In this document: piece after piece, positions 12,625-22,312 of the stretch | Position numbering within the stretch: the first letter of the stretch is position 1 | Layout: every line of letters starts with the position of its first letter | NCBI GenBank assembly: GCA_022702545.1 | Contig: JAHRBC010000003.1 | Coordinates: 5,828,001-5,892,000, forward strand | Direction of reading: 5' to 3' | Source of the DNA: Phycomyces nitens | Lineage: Eukaryota; Mucoromycota; Mucoromycetes; Mucorales; Phycomycetaceae | DNA: 64,000 bases | Program-made: the position numbers and the translations under genes | Notes under the pieces: model-generated | Seen by the model: the letters and a program-made list of their open reading frames with translations, nothing else | Database searches by the model: none | Told to the model about the DNA's origin: nothing

Positions 12625-13683
12625 ATAGAAAATATATAAAAAAAAGTATACATCTTGCCATTCCAATATTTAAATCAATCTGTATTATTCCCTATATTGA
12701 TTAGTTTTTTTTTATTCATCTCAAAACTTCGTCATTCAACTTTTGAAATTAAACCTACTGTTTATTGATTATTCAAAATGAAACGATAAAGATCCAAAAC
12801 TATTGATAACAATAATATTCAGGATCAATCTCTATTCATATAAACTACAAAAAAAATTACAATTACACTGAAAGGATGTCTCAATCTTTATTAAAAAAAC
12901 ATGATAAATGATATCTTCAACGCCCAACTTGTCATTTGTGGTGAAAATCTGAGCATTTTGTCTTGGATAAGAATATACATGCACATTATAATAATACCAA
13001 AATTAATAAATTCAAAAACAAATCTTTCAATGCTACCTACGCCAGGTACCTCTAAATCTTATCAATTGTTAATTGTCTTTTGGCGGCTTGTTACACCAAG
13101 ATCAGTTATATACGTATACATTATGCATCAAAACTTGTAGTGATTAGCTTTGTCAAAAAAAAAACAGGGGTAGTTTACGATGATAACATGCCTTGCGCCT
13201 TGAATTGATTAATTAAATGAAAACCAGTTTGAAGAAAATGTCTTTTACTATATGTATAGTATTGTTCTTAGGATAGAGAGGTGATGGACAATAGTTTAAG
13301 TTTTACGCTTGGTTAATTCTTATAATATTTGCTTAATTTACACATCTCCCCTTCCTAATTCATTTGAGTTCCTCGTATAACAGACAGGAGGATATATAAA
13401 TCACAAAGAGAGTGATGGATACCTTTATTGCTTTAAATTAGAATACAACTTTATAACATAATTATATCTCAAGATTAACAGTATGAATAAGGATCCAAAA
13501 AATGATACATCAAATTAGAAATATTTTTCAACAAACACCCTCAATGGTATACATACTATATATTCTTTTACCTATATTACAAAACTTGATAACTGCATAA
13601 CATCTGAATGTTAACTTTATCAAGTCTATGTAAAACATACAAGCCACCACATTTTACACTCCGACATGCAATCGAAACAAAAA
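12625..13683. other. AT-rich intergenic region
   Basis: The region lies between the D-lactate dehydrogenase stop and the tRNA-Leu. I find no coding signal beyond short chance frames. It is AT-rich with A-runs. Confidence 0.55.
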
Positions 13684-13766
13684 TGGTAACTGTGAGATTC
13701 GAACTCACGCCTCTTGCGAGACCGCAACTTGAGTGCGGCGCCTTAGACCAACTCGGCCAAGTTACC
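13684..13766 (-). tRNA. tRNA-Leu (anticodon CAA)
   Basis: The minus strand reads GGTAACT...AGTTACC plus discriminator A, giving a perfect 7-bp acceptor stem. The D arm (TGGCCGAGTTGG) matches an A box. The anticodon arm has loop CTCAAGT, hence anticodon CAA, reading UUG. A variable arm of class II length follows, then the T arm (GTGAGTTCGAATCTCAC), which includes the B box. No intron is present. The gene is intact although a LINE starts right at its 5' end: nucleotides 1-15 of the tRNA are part of the 16-bp target duplication. Its native 5' flank has been moved about 4.7 kb away, to 18509 onward. Confidence 0.95.
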
Positions 13767-13767
13767 T
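13752..13767. repeat. Target-site duplication of the LINE, left copy (tRNA 5' end)
   Basis: CTCGGCCAAGTTACCT, 16 bp. It covers the first 15 nucleotides of the tRNA-Leu plus one upstream base and is repeated exactly at 18493-18508. The bases on either side differ between the copies, so the match is bounded at 16 bp. Confidence 0.88.
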
Positions 13768-13992
13768 ACGGCTCTTTCGCTTAAGGATTTTTTTACCCCA
13801 AAAAATTTCCTTTTATAGTAATTTTACCGAACTTTCCATCCATCCTAACCAACACTGCCAACAACTACGCATCCATCGCCTACCACGCCCCATCCCGCCT
13901 CCGTAGCAAGTTTTCCATTAAGCTTACCAGTCCAAGCACCCACTGTCCAAGTTTCAGCCCAAACGAACGACATTTATTTTCCCCGATTCCCG

Positions 13993-14874
13993 ATGTCATC
14001 TTCAATGATGCCCCCAATCCCAGGCGCATCAAATGAGCTCATGTCTTTTTTGGCCTCCATGTTGACCCGCCTTGACAACACTGAGAAGCTTGCTGTCCAA
14101 GTGAAGGCTCTTGAAGCCGAGAACAACCGCCTCCAAGCAGAATTGGCGGACACCCGAAAACGTCTTGAGCAGGCTACGACCTCTCAAACCTCCCTTCCCC
14201 TGGGCAATAGCCCAAATGTTTCAACCTCCGACCCCGCCCCAAATCCCAGTTCCCAGGAACCAGGATTGGAAGCCTCCACTTGGGCTGCCAAGGCCAGCGT
14301 CAACCGCCCCCCTCCTGCCCGTAAGGGTCCTTCCCCACGCCGAGTTGCTGCTTCTCAGCGTATTTTCACTGCGGCCTCTGGCCCCCTTGGATATAAATAC
14401 GTTTATATTCCTCGCTCCCGTCGCCTTACCCACAGGGAAGTGCGTAGCTCCCTCCGCACCCTTGGTATTGACACTGCTCGTCTGTTGGACATTAATTTCC
14501 CTGCTCGTGGAGTTGTTGGCATACTGGTCCACCTCCAGTTCATTGACGAATTTGAGGCACAACTCAATAGAGCCAAGGTGGAGATCATTGGTGACTTTGA
14601 TCCCGTTGACCCACAACACTTGGCAGACCCCAAGTACCACGATCTCCCTCTGGACGAGCGGGCAAATACTGCCATTCAAGTACAGAATGCGCGTTGTCTC
14701 CAGACCCTCAAGTTCCTCCGCCCCCATGTTGCCCTCCCAGTTGCCCACTTCTTTGTTGAAGAAGGGTGGATTAGCTCTGATGAGGTGCCTCCCCGTTCTG
14801 CTCTTGGTGGGGATGCTGAACAACTGTTTAAGAGAAAGCGCACTCTCGATCCAAGCAGCCTCATGGAAGAATGA
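13993..14874 (+). CDS. LINE ORF1 protein
   Basis: A 293-residue intact frame. Near the N-terminus there is a coiled-coil heptad region (about residues 25-60, around LDNTEKLAVQVKALEAENNR), then a Pro/Ser-rich linker, then a basic globular region with no zinc knuckle visible. This order matches nucleic-acid-binding, multimerising ORF1 proteins of LINEs; I did not recognise an RRM with confidence. The TGA stop overlaps the ATG of ORF2 (ATGA at 14871-14874). Unlike ORF2, it shows no frameshift. Confidence 0.75.
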   Translation: MSSSMMPPIPGASNELMSFLASMLTRLDNTEKLAVQVKALEAENNRLQAELADTRKRLEQATTSQTSLPLGNSPNVSTSDPAPNPSSQEPGLEASTWAAKASVNRPPPARKGPSPRRVAASQRIFTAASGPLGYKYVYIPRSRRLTHREVRSSLRTLGIDTARLLDINFPARGVVGILVHLQFIDEFEAQLNRAKVEIIGDFDPVDPQHLADPKYHDLPLDERANTAIQVQNARCLQTLKFLRPHVALPVAHFFVEEGWISSDEVPPRSALGGDAEQLFKRKRTLDPSSLMEE

Positions 14875-17800
14875 GTGAGCTTTCTATAGGATTATGGAAC
14901 GCCAATGGGCTTCAACCCCGTGCCATAAACGACGTGCTCAACCACTGTCAGTCCCTCCATATGCTCTTCATCACAGAAACATGGCTCCTGTCACCTGCGC
15001 GTATTCTCACATCATGGTCCCAATTTCATTTGTACGGACCCCCTGTTGCTGGGACATACCGTGGGTCAATGGGAGTTTCATTGTTAGTCTCCCCTTCCTG
15101 TCCTTACACCGTCACCCAAATCCCTATGCCCAACAACTATGCCCTCGCCGTCAAGATTGGCACCCTTCGATTGGTTTGTGTTTACCTCCCCCTCTATGTC
15201 CACTGCCGATGCCCTTTCTGTTCTCTCTGACATTCCTTTGACTGAAGACACCCTCCTTTGTGGGGACTTCAATGCCCGTTTGGGTTCCATCACTGGAGAT
15301 TATGCCACAAATTCTCGCGGCCTAGCACTTAGTGCATGGCTAGAAGAAAGATCCCTCACTGTCCTTAATGGCTCACTCTCTCCTTGCACCCCCACCTACA
15401 TTTCCTTTCGCCGTGAAGTCGAAATTAGCAGTATCATTGACCTATTCATCACCAACACCAATTTCGCCAATCCCTCTCTCCACATTCAAACCGAACTCTC
15501 CCTAGGCTCTGACCACCGACTTCTTTCACTTTCCTTCACCTATGACCTTGACCCTTCCCCTCCATCTCCACCCCCTCTCCGCCGACTCTGGAACCTCTCA
15601 CGCCTCAAGGAACCAGACGTCCTTCAACTCTACACCGATTCCCTCATCCTCAACGCCACACCCCTCCTCAACACCTTGCAAGACATTGTACAAAACCCGC
15701 CCTCCTCTCCTCCCCCATTGATGCCCTTACTAACGATTTCAACACACTCATTTATGATTCTCTTAGTAGTTCAATAGGTACCCGCCCTCACCGCCCATCC
15801 AAATGGAAGAAATTCTGGACCCCTGCCCTTCAAGCGGCAGCCGACCATCGTGATGGTTGTTACAAGCAATGGCGTCGTGCTTGTGGCATTGACAAGATCA
15901 ATTGGTGGAGCCGGCACCAACATGCACATCAGGAGTTCCGTCAACAAGTCCAGACAGCAAAACGTCAATCCTGGCACGCCTTCTGTAGGTCTCTGGAACG
16001 TGACTTTGCCAAGGCCACTTCCAAGATCAAACAGATCAAAAGGCGTCGACAACCCAAACATGTCTTCCAACATGACGATGGCCCAGCTGCTGCAGCAACC
16101 ATCATGTGCAACCACCTTGCTTCGGTGTATAGTGGCCACATCCTTCCTTCCTCCCGCCCTCCTCCTCCTCCATCAACCTCTCCTCACCTGCCTTTCGCCG
16201 CTGTTGACTCCCCATTTGATTCGTCAGTGGTGGAAGAATACATGCGATTTATGCCTAGCCGCAAGGCGCCGGGTCCTGACCATATCCGTGCAGAAATGCT
16301 TAAGCCCGTTCGGTCCAAACTCTCTCCTCTCCTTGCCCTGCTCTTCACTCTGTGTTGGCAGTGGTCTTATGTCCCCTCTCTCTGGCGCCAAGCCCAAGTT
16401 TTCCCAATCTTCAAGAAGGGTAACCCAAACGACGCTGCCAATTATCGGCCAATCTCTCTCACTTCTGTTCTTCGGAAATTACTTGAGATGTGTATTGCGC
16501 CTGATCTCACCAAGTTCTCTCCTCCCTTGGACGTAGCACAAGGTGGATTTCGCCCCGACGTGGAGCACTGGACCAGGCCCTCTGCTTGCATGACCTTGTC
16601 AAAGCCCACTACCGCCGCCACAACCGCTACCCTGTAGTCGCCTTCCTTGACATCAAGGCAGCTTATGACACCGTAGACCGACGTGTCATTTGGGATGCTC
16701 TTGTCCGCCGTCAAACTCCCCTGCCCTCGTTGGCCTCCTTGTCAACATGTTTGACGAAGTCTCCATCTCTGTCCTTCTTGGCAACTTCTCCTCCCATTCC
16801 TTCTCTCCTTCCACAGGTGTACTGCAAGGCTCAGTCCTCAGTCCCCACTTATACTCTATCTACATCAACTCCCTGCCGCCTCTCCTTCGCACAGTTGCTC
16901 TGTCTACATCCGCCGCCCATGTCCCATCGTCCTCTCCCTCCTCGTTGGATTCCTATCGCGCCCTTTTGGATCCTTCAGGTGTGGATGACTTTGGCGATTC
17001 CACCTCTCCCACGCCGATTAACTCTCTTCTCTTTGCTGACGACGTTGCCATTTTTGGTTCCGTTCCTGACGTTCAGAAAATGTTGGATCTGGCCGCAGCC
17101 CACTCTCTGGAACTCGGTTACCGTTGGAGTCCATCCAAATGTGCATTTGTGTACCAAAACTCCCGCTCCCACTCTCCTCCCTCCCTCTCCCTGTATGGTG
17201 AGTTACTCCCTGCAGTGGATGAGTTTATCTACCTTGGCATGCCGTTCCGGAGTAAGGGAATTCATTCCCCCTCCATTGTAACCCATCGTCGAGCTGGTAC
17301 CCTTGCTGCCATGGCCACAATGCACGCCGTTGGTGCCTGCCGTTCTGGTTTCTCTCTGCTCTTGAGCTCTCGGTTATACCGAACGTTCATCCGTCCCAAG
17401 TTCGAGTATGGCCTGGCCATTGCCCCACTCCTAGAAAAGGATTTCAAGGCCTTGGAACTGATACAAGATAAGTGTCTTCGCATGATAGTTGGGGGCATGC
17501 CACGTCCTCCACTATTGTGTTGAAGCACATCTGTAATATACCCAGCATGAGATTCCGCAAGGATATCCTTGTTACCAAGTTCTGCCTTCGGGCCCGTACC
17601 CTTCCTTCCCGCTGTCTCCTTTCTCTCCTCCACCAACACCACCGTTCCCATTCCTCCCTTGTCCCGCTGAGCCACCATCCATTCCTTCTCGATATGCCAG
17701 TTTCCCTCAACGTACGTAGCATCAACGCCGTACAAAAATACCTTGACTCCCGTCGAGTGTCCCTTTTCGCCACCTTCCTCTCCAACACCACCCAAGTCTT

Positions 17801-18194
17801 GATCCAAGCATGTCGCCCTGACCTTGGGGTTGACCCAATCCTGTTCCTCCCTGCTTCCCGAGTAGAACGTGGTCGCCTTGTTCGTTGGCGAATGGGTTGG
17901 CTACCCGGAAACCCTCGTTCATGTGCATGTGAGACAGACCACACCTCTCGCCGTCATCTCGCCATCTGCCCTAGGATCCCATCAGAACTCCTTGCTTCCC
18001 TCCCAATCCCTCCCTCTCCTGCGAATCATCCCATTGATTTTGCCATCTCCTCCCTCCCTTCCTCTTCCTCGGCCCCATGTCCGCCATACTGGGTGCCATT
18101 GCTCACCATTCTCTGGCACATCGATCAATTGTGCAACCCTGATGGGGAGTACTCCCACGAGAAGAACCATGGTGCTTTGTGGCATGCTGCTTAG
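14871..18194 (+). pseudogene. LINE ORF2 (endonuclease-reverse transcriptase), frameshifted
   Basis: The reading continues through six segments in changing frames. The endonuclease N-terminus (SIGLWNANGL, ITETWL) begins at 14871, and the frame shifts near 15190. CGDFNARLG and SLGSDHRLL of the endonuclease continue to about 15700. Another frame carries the start of RT (SRKAPGPDHI, YRPISLTSVLRKLLE) to about 16570, then a third frame VAFLDIKAAYDTVDR. From about 16710 the palm motifs GVLQGSVLSPHLY and LLFADDVAIFG follow. The last frame, from about 17515 to 18194, ends with a Cys/His motif (CACETDHTSRRHLAIC). The catalytic FADD is intact. At least five frameshifts are needed, so no full protein can be made. 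Confidence 0.88.
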
Positions 18195-18492
18195 CATTTT
18201 TTTTTTTATTTTATTTTATTTTATCTTTTTCTAGTTCTTTTCGCACAGGAAAAGTTGTCTGTCTGTTCTCCTATCTCCTCCCTTCCACTGTTACAACTAT
18301 TTCACAGCTGCGAAGTGGAGAGTAGGGCTCAGCTTTCATCTTAGTACTGTTAGCTCACTCCATTTTTCTCTACTTTTTTTTGTCTTCCTTGTGCCCAAGA
18401 GACTTTTTTGCTTCCCTTCCAGTAGTTCTCGAGATGCTAAATGGTCTATAGACTGCCAGCACTATATCTCTCAATAAAACATAATCTTTAAC

Positions 18493-18508
18493 CTCGGCCA
18501 AGTTACCT
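18493..18508. repeat. Target-site duplication of the LINE, right copy
   Basis: Exact 16-bp copy of the tRNA-Leu 5' end (CTCGGCCAAGTTACCT) immediately after the LINE 3' tail. What follows is the presumed original 5' flank of the tRNA. Confidence 0.88.
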
Positions 18509-18524
18509 TATATAGTAAGGTAAC
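18502..18524. repeat. 9-bp palindrome at the right target copy
   Basis: GTTACCTTA and TAAGGTAAC flank TATAG. The left arm overlaps the LINE target duplication. It was probably present in the native tRNA 5' flank before insertion. Confidence 0.6.
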
Positions 18525-18842
18525 CTTAAAATTAAATATATTGTTATTATAAAATTCCCGGATTCTACCGGACCTTTGCCAATTTCCGGCTCGATACGTA
18601 CCGGGCTTGCTTTTATTCCGGTAATTTAGGTTTAATCCCCGTTGGGTGGTGATCACTGATAATTGCATTACTCTTTTTTTTTACACTTCTTATTCTTTAT
18701 ATACTTGTTAAAAATTTTAATAGTTGACTATTTTACTAGTACTTTATTTTGATTTACCAGTTAAATAGTTTATTGTTTCTTTTTCTTATACTGTTTTTAA
18801 TATACTTTATAAGAGATATTATTTTTATTTTATAAGATTACC
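18525..18842. other. Spacer between LINE and Tc1 element
   Basis: The first half holds a patch less AT-rich than its surroundings, with several CCGG and CGG motifs (about 18555-18640); the rest is very AT-rich. No coding feature seen. The patch could be a relic of another element, but I cannot identify it. Confidence 0.35.
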
Positions 18843-18844
18843 TA

Positions 18845-18870
18845 TAGAGTCCTTCCCTTAGTAACGAGTC
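18845..18870 (+). repeat. Tc1 left terminal inverted repeat
   Basis: It reads inward as TAGAGTCCTTCCCTTA followed by GTAACGAGTC. Its partner at the other end reads CAGACTCTTTCCTATA followed by the same core: 21 of 26 positions agree. Confidence 0.8.
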
Positions 18871-18955
18871 CTTATTCAACCTACTTCAAATAGCATATCA
18901 ATATTACATTCTTGTTATTCTATTTCTATATCTTTTTTCTCATTCGAATCACACC

Positions 18956-20013
18956 ATGTCTCACCAGATTAACAATAAACCTCTTTGTAAGCGAAAACAG
19001 CTTTCAGATTACCAGAAAGACCTGATCATCGGAGGTGCTCTTCATGACATCACACAATCTGACATCTCAATCAAAACTGGTATACCCAAAGCAACTGTCC
19101 AAAGAATTATGCAAAGATGGAGACAAACAGGCATTGCATTTCCCAAAAAGCGAAAGGGACGTTCAAAGATCCTTAATGAGCGCGATTTACGCCATCTTGA
19201 GAATGAAATGAAAAAGAATTGTAGGGCTACACTTGGAAAGCTGACTGACACCATGAGAGACACAGTGGGCAATTACATCTCAATGACTACCATCCGCCGT
19301 GCCATTCTTAGGATTGGAATGTCTTCTTTTCGCACTGTATTTAAGCCCCAGCTATCCAACAGGCACAAAAAGAAGCGATTAGCTTTTGTTCATCACTCCA
19401 AAAAAGCCGACCAACGATGGGGTCATATCTGGAATCATGAATCTCGATTCATGCTTTTTTTGCAAGGATGGAAATTTGCAAGTGTGGCGCTTTCCAGAAG
19501 AGAAGTTCAGAAAAAAAATGTATTATACCAAGAATGCAGTTTGGCGGTGGTTCAGTAATGGTGTGGGGCTGTGTGTGGGTAGTATGAGTCGACCCTTTGA
19601 AGATCGTGATCAACGCTCTTGACTAGTATGCCTATATCAACTTACTGGGCAAAAAACTTGTACCTTTCTTGGATAATTTGAATGAACTTTATAGCGGAGA
19701 GTTTAATTATGAAGAAGACAATGCTCCTTGCAATAAGTCAAAGTTGGCTGAGGACTGGAAAAAGTGCCAGGGTATCCCAGTAATGGTATGGTCACCAAAT
19801 AGCCCTGATCTCAGCCCTATTGAAAACTTATGGGCTTATCTTGGTCGCATGGTAAGGGCAAGAGTACCAGCTCCAAAAAATATTAAGGAGTTGGATGTTG
19901 CAATCCACAGAGTGAAGAAAATACCCATTAAAGTATGTGAGAGGCATTGCATGTCAATGTCAAATCGTATAGCCAAAATGATAAAGGTAGGTGGTGGCTC
20001 TACAAAGTACTGA
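18956..20013 (+). pseudogene. Tc1/mariner transposase, frameshifted
   Basis: The N-terminal helix-turn-helix region is intact from the ATG (about 170 codons, with IPKATVQRIMQRW). The frame then moves to give DGNLQVWRFPEEKF, and again to give FGGGSVMVWGC, with two in-frame stops before the C-terminal part. That part (from about 19660) carries EEDNAPCNKSK and SPDLSPIENLW. The second Asp and the Glu are 34 residues apart, the DD34E spacing of Tc1. The first catalytic position, normally Asp in the D-E-S-R-F motif, is His (NHESRF). The protein cannot be made and would lack a catalytic residue. It ends GGGSTKY. Confidence 0.85.
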
Positions 20014-20162
20014 ATTTTTTAAATAAACACTTTTATTATTATTGGAGTTCGTCTGTTTCCACTCATATATTTTTAGCTATGGTTTAGTAAACAGGTGTGA
20101 GTATAATAGAGCAAGAGAGTTAAAGAAGTTTTTTTTTTTTTTGATTTGGTGGATATTGAATT

Positions 20163-20188
20163 GACTCGTTACTATAGGAAAGAGTCTG
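20163..20188 (-). repeat. Tc1 right terminal inverted repeat
   Basis: Inverted partner of 18845-18870, followed directly by the TA at 20189-20190. Confidence 0.8.
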
Positions 20189-20190
20189 TA

Positions 20191-21207
20191 TGTACGATAG
20201 AGAATGGTCAACTGATGTTTTTACGCTTGCAATGGAAAATGATATTATACTATCAATGGCTAAAGTAGAAATTTGAACAAAACGCGGTAGTTTATATTTG
20301 TTCACCTCGATTAAGGCGCCAGGCCTTGACACACTCGCAAAATAAGCAAAATACATTTTATCTGTTCACCCATATTGTGTGGCATTTAATAAGAGTATAT
20401 ATCGTTGAGATGGCAAATATATAACTGAAAAAAATATAAAAAAGTATCAGTCTTGCCTAAAGATTAGCCTAGGATTACATTAGAATGGGCATTGACGGGT
20501 GTAAGCTGATATTCACCAACACAGCATACTATTTTAAAAATTCCCGGGCTATGCTTTTCGAAATGTTAAATTACTAAATAAAATGGCTTTAAAATGACAC
20601 GCTTCTAACACACTCCTCCAGTAATTGGTTCTAGAATGTATACCCTCAACTTTTTCTTTCTGAAAACTAATTTTCATTAGCATATGGAATGTTGGTAGAA
20701 GGATCTGTATGATCGGTTAACGTCAATTGGGTGTTATCTAGATGTCATTAAAACCACGCAAAAATGACATGACAGTAATTACAAAATCGTTGGATACTTC
20801 CAATAACACCTTATTCAAGTAGATACGTCAATATCGCGGCGAGTATTAACGGAAATTTTAATGATTGATGCATAAATATAAAGTCCAATAATTCAAAGAC
20901 CTCTAGCTTATTATGTAAAAAGCATACGAATTGCGTCCAAATATATTCAAGCATACGAATCAAACATTATTATGTATGTTGTGAAACCTTTATATTCAAT
21001 CTCGTATAGCAAAAGCCGATTATATCTGCCAAAAGTCAGTCATGTCGGTCAAGTATCAAGTCCAAGAGTTCCATTAATGCTGTAAAGGAAGATTTCAGAT
21101 ATTCAACCATCTGTAATTGAAGTTCTTTGTGGGCATACATAATATGAGTATATAAAGAACACAGGTTTGCAAGCTTTTTTCAAGTATATTCTTTTATAAA
21201 ACTCAAA
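20191..21207. promoter_or_regulatory. Intergenic region and promoter of the alcohol dehydrogenase
   Basis: About 1 kb with no coding signal. It ends with a TATA box and a short leader in front of the alcohol dehydrogenase start. Confidence 0.5.
21149..21157 (+). promoter_or_regulatory. TATA box of the alcohol dehydrogenase gene
   Basis: TATATAAAG 51 bp upstream of the ATG at 21208, a suitable distance for a short 5' leader. It supports the start chosen in the small first exon. Confidence 0.6.
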
Positions 21208-22312
21208 ATGTCTTCAAACACTTTCCACGGATGGGCTTGTCCCGGTAAAGGTAAGTCTTTTTTACTCGACTGATTTGCACACAGTTTTTAATTACGGTGT
21301 TGACTTGCTAGATAAACCTCTCGAATGGACTGAATTGGCTTTAAAGGAGTTTGACGACGAAGCTGTTGAGATGGATATTACTCATTGCGGTATCTGTGGC
21401 TCTGATATCCACACTTTGGACTCTGGATGGGGTCCTACTGATTATCCTTGCGTCGTTGGTCATGAAATTACTGGTGTCTGCACACGCGTCGGCAAAAATG
21501 TAAAGAAGGTCAAGGTTGGAGATCGTATTGGTGTCGGGGCTCAGTGCGGCTCATGCCTCGAGTGCGAGTACTGCAAGAGTGGCAATGAGAACCTTTGCAT
21601 GAAGGCCTTTATTACTACTTACGACAGCCATTGGCTAAATGGTGAAAAGACATACGGAGGCTATGCAGACAAGTGGAGAGGCCATGAGCACTTTGTATTC
21701 AAGGTCCCTGATAATATGTCCAATGAAATTGCTGCGACCTTCTTCTGTGCTGGCGTTACAACCTATTCTCCTCTCAAGCGTTTTGGTGTTAAACCCGGGG
21801 ACAAAGTCGGTGTAATTGGTATTGGTGGTCTTGGACATTTTGGCGTACAATGGGCCAAAGCTATGGGTGCCACAGTTGTCGCCCTTTCACATTCTGATCG
21901 TAAACGTGCTGATGCCAAGGAGCTTGGATGTGACGACTATATTGTCACCAGCGACAAAGAGGCAATGCTTGCAGAAGAAGGCACATTCACGCATATCCTA
22001 TCCACTAGTTTTGGCAGTAAATTCGAATGGGAGTACTTTATTAAACTCCTCAAGCCCAACGGACACTTTATTGTGGTCGGAGTCCCCGAGACACCTTTGA
22101 CGGGAATCCCAGCCTTGATGTTAGCCATGCGCCAGGTCTCTATTGTTGGATCCGCTATTGGATCTCCTGCTATGATTGAAGATATGCTCAACTTTGCAGC
22201 TGCCCATAATGTCAAGCCTTGGATTAACAAATATCCAATGAAGGAGGCAAATGAAGCTGTCAAGGCCATGAGAGAAGGAAAGGCCAGATATAGATTTGTA
22301 CTGGAGAATTAA
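21208..22312 (+). CDS. Zinc-dependent NADP alcohol dehydrogenase (ADH6/cinnamyl type)
   Basis: Medium-chain dehydrogenase/reductase that interconverts alcohols and aldehydes, probably with NADP(H). Exons 21208-21250 and 21285-22312 join through a 34-bp intron, very short, to 356 residues. The first exon supplies MSSNTFHGWACPGK, typical for the subfamily. The catalytic-zinc cysteine is in THCGICGSDIH (about residue 49), with the GHE motif following. Four structural-zinc cysteines are in CGSCLECEYC and the following Cys. The dinucleotide motif is GIGGLGHFGVQWA. Without the small exon an internal Met would be needed and the N-terminus would be lost. The substrate cannot be read from the sequence. 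Confidence 0.93.

Larger units (their letters stand above)
13768..18492 (+). mobile_element. Non-LTR retrotransposon (LINE) inserted at a tRNA gene
   Basis: A 4.7-kb LINE bounded by a perfect 16-bp target duplication. It has a short leader, ORF1 (13993-14874), ORF2 overlapping it by the four bases ATGA, and a 3' tail with CAATAAAAC and no long poly-A. ORF2 carries an apurinic-type endonuclease, reverse transcriptase and a C-terminal Cys/His motif but is interrupted by several frameshifts, so this copy is dead. Base composition (CT-rich sense strand, higher GC) differs sharply from the AT-rich surroundings. Inserted sense is plus, with its 5' end against the tRNA 5' end. One insertion cannot prove tRNA targeting, but the junction lies in the A-box side of the gene. 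Confidence 0.9.
18845..20188 (+). mobile_element. Tc1/mariner DNA transposon, decayed
   Basis: A 1344-bp element flanked by TA dinucleotides (18843-18844 and 20189-20190). Imperfect terminal inverted repeats of about 26 bp lie at 18845-18870 and 20163-20188, sharing the 10-bp inner core GTAACGAGTC. It encodes one Tc1-type transposase, now broken. Length, TA flanks, repeat size and the DD34E spacing all fit Tc1/mariner. Confidence 0.85.

Noticed and set aside
13768..18508. LINE considered as an LTR retroelement (Ty3-like) because of its tRNA neighbour
   Set aside because: No long terminal repeats, integrase or protease; endonuclease plus non-LTR-type reverse transcriptase and a 16-bp target duplication fit a LINE.
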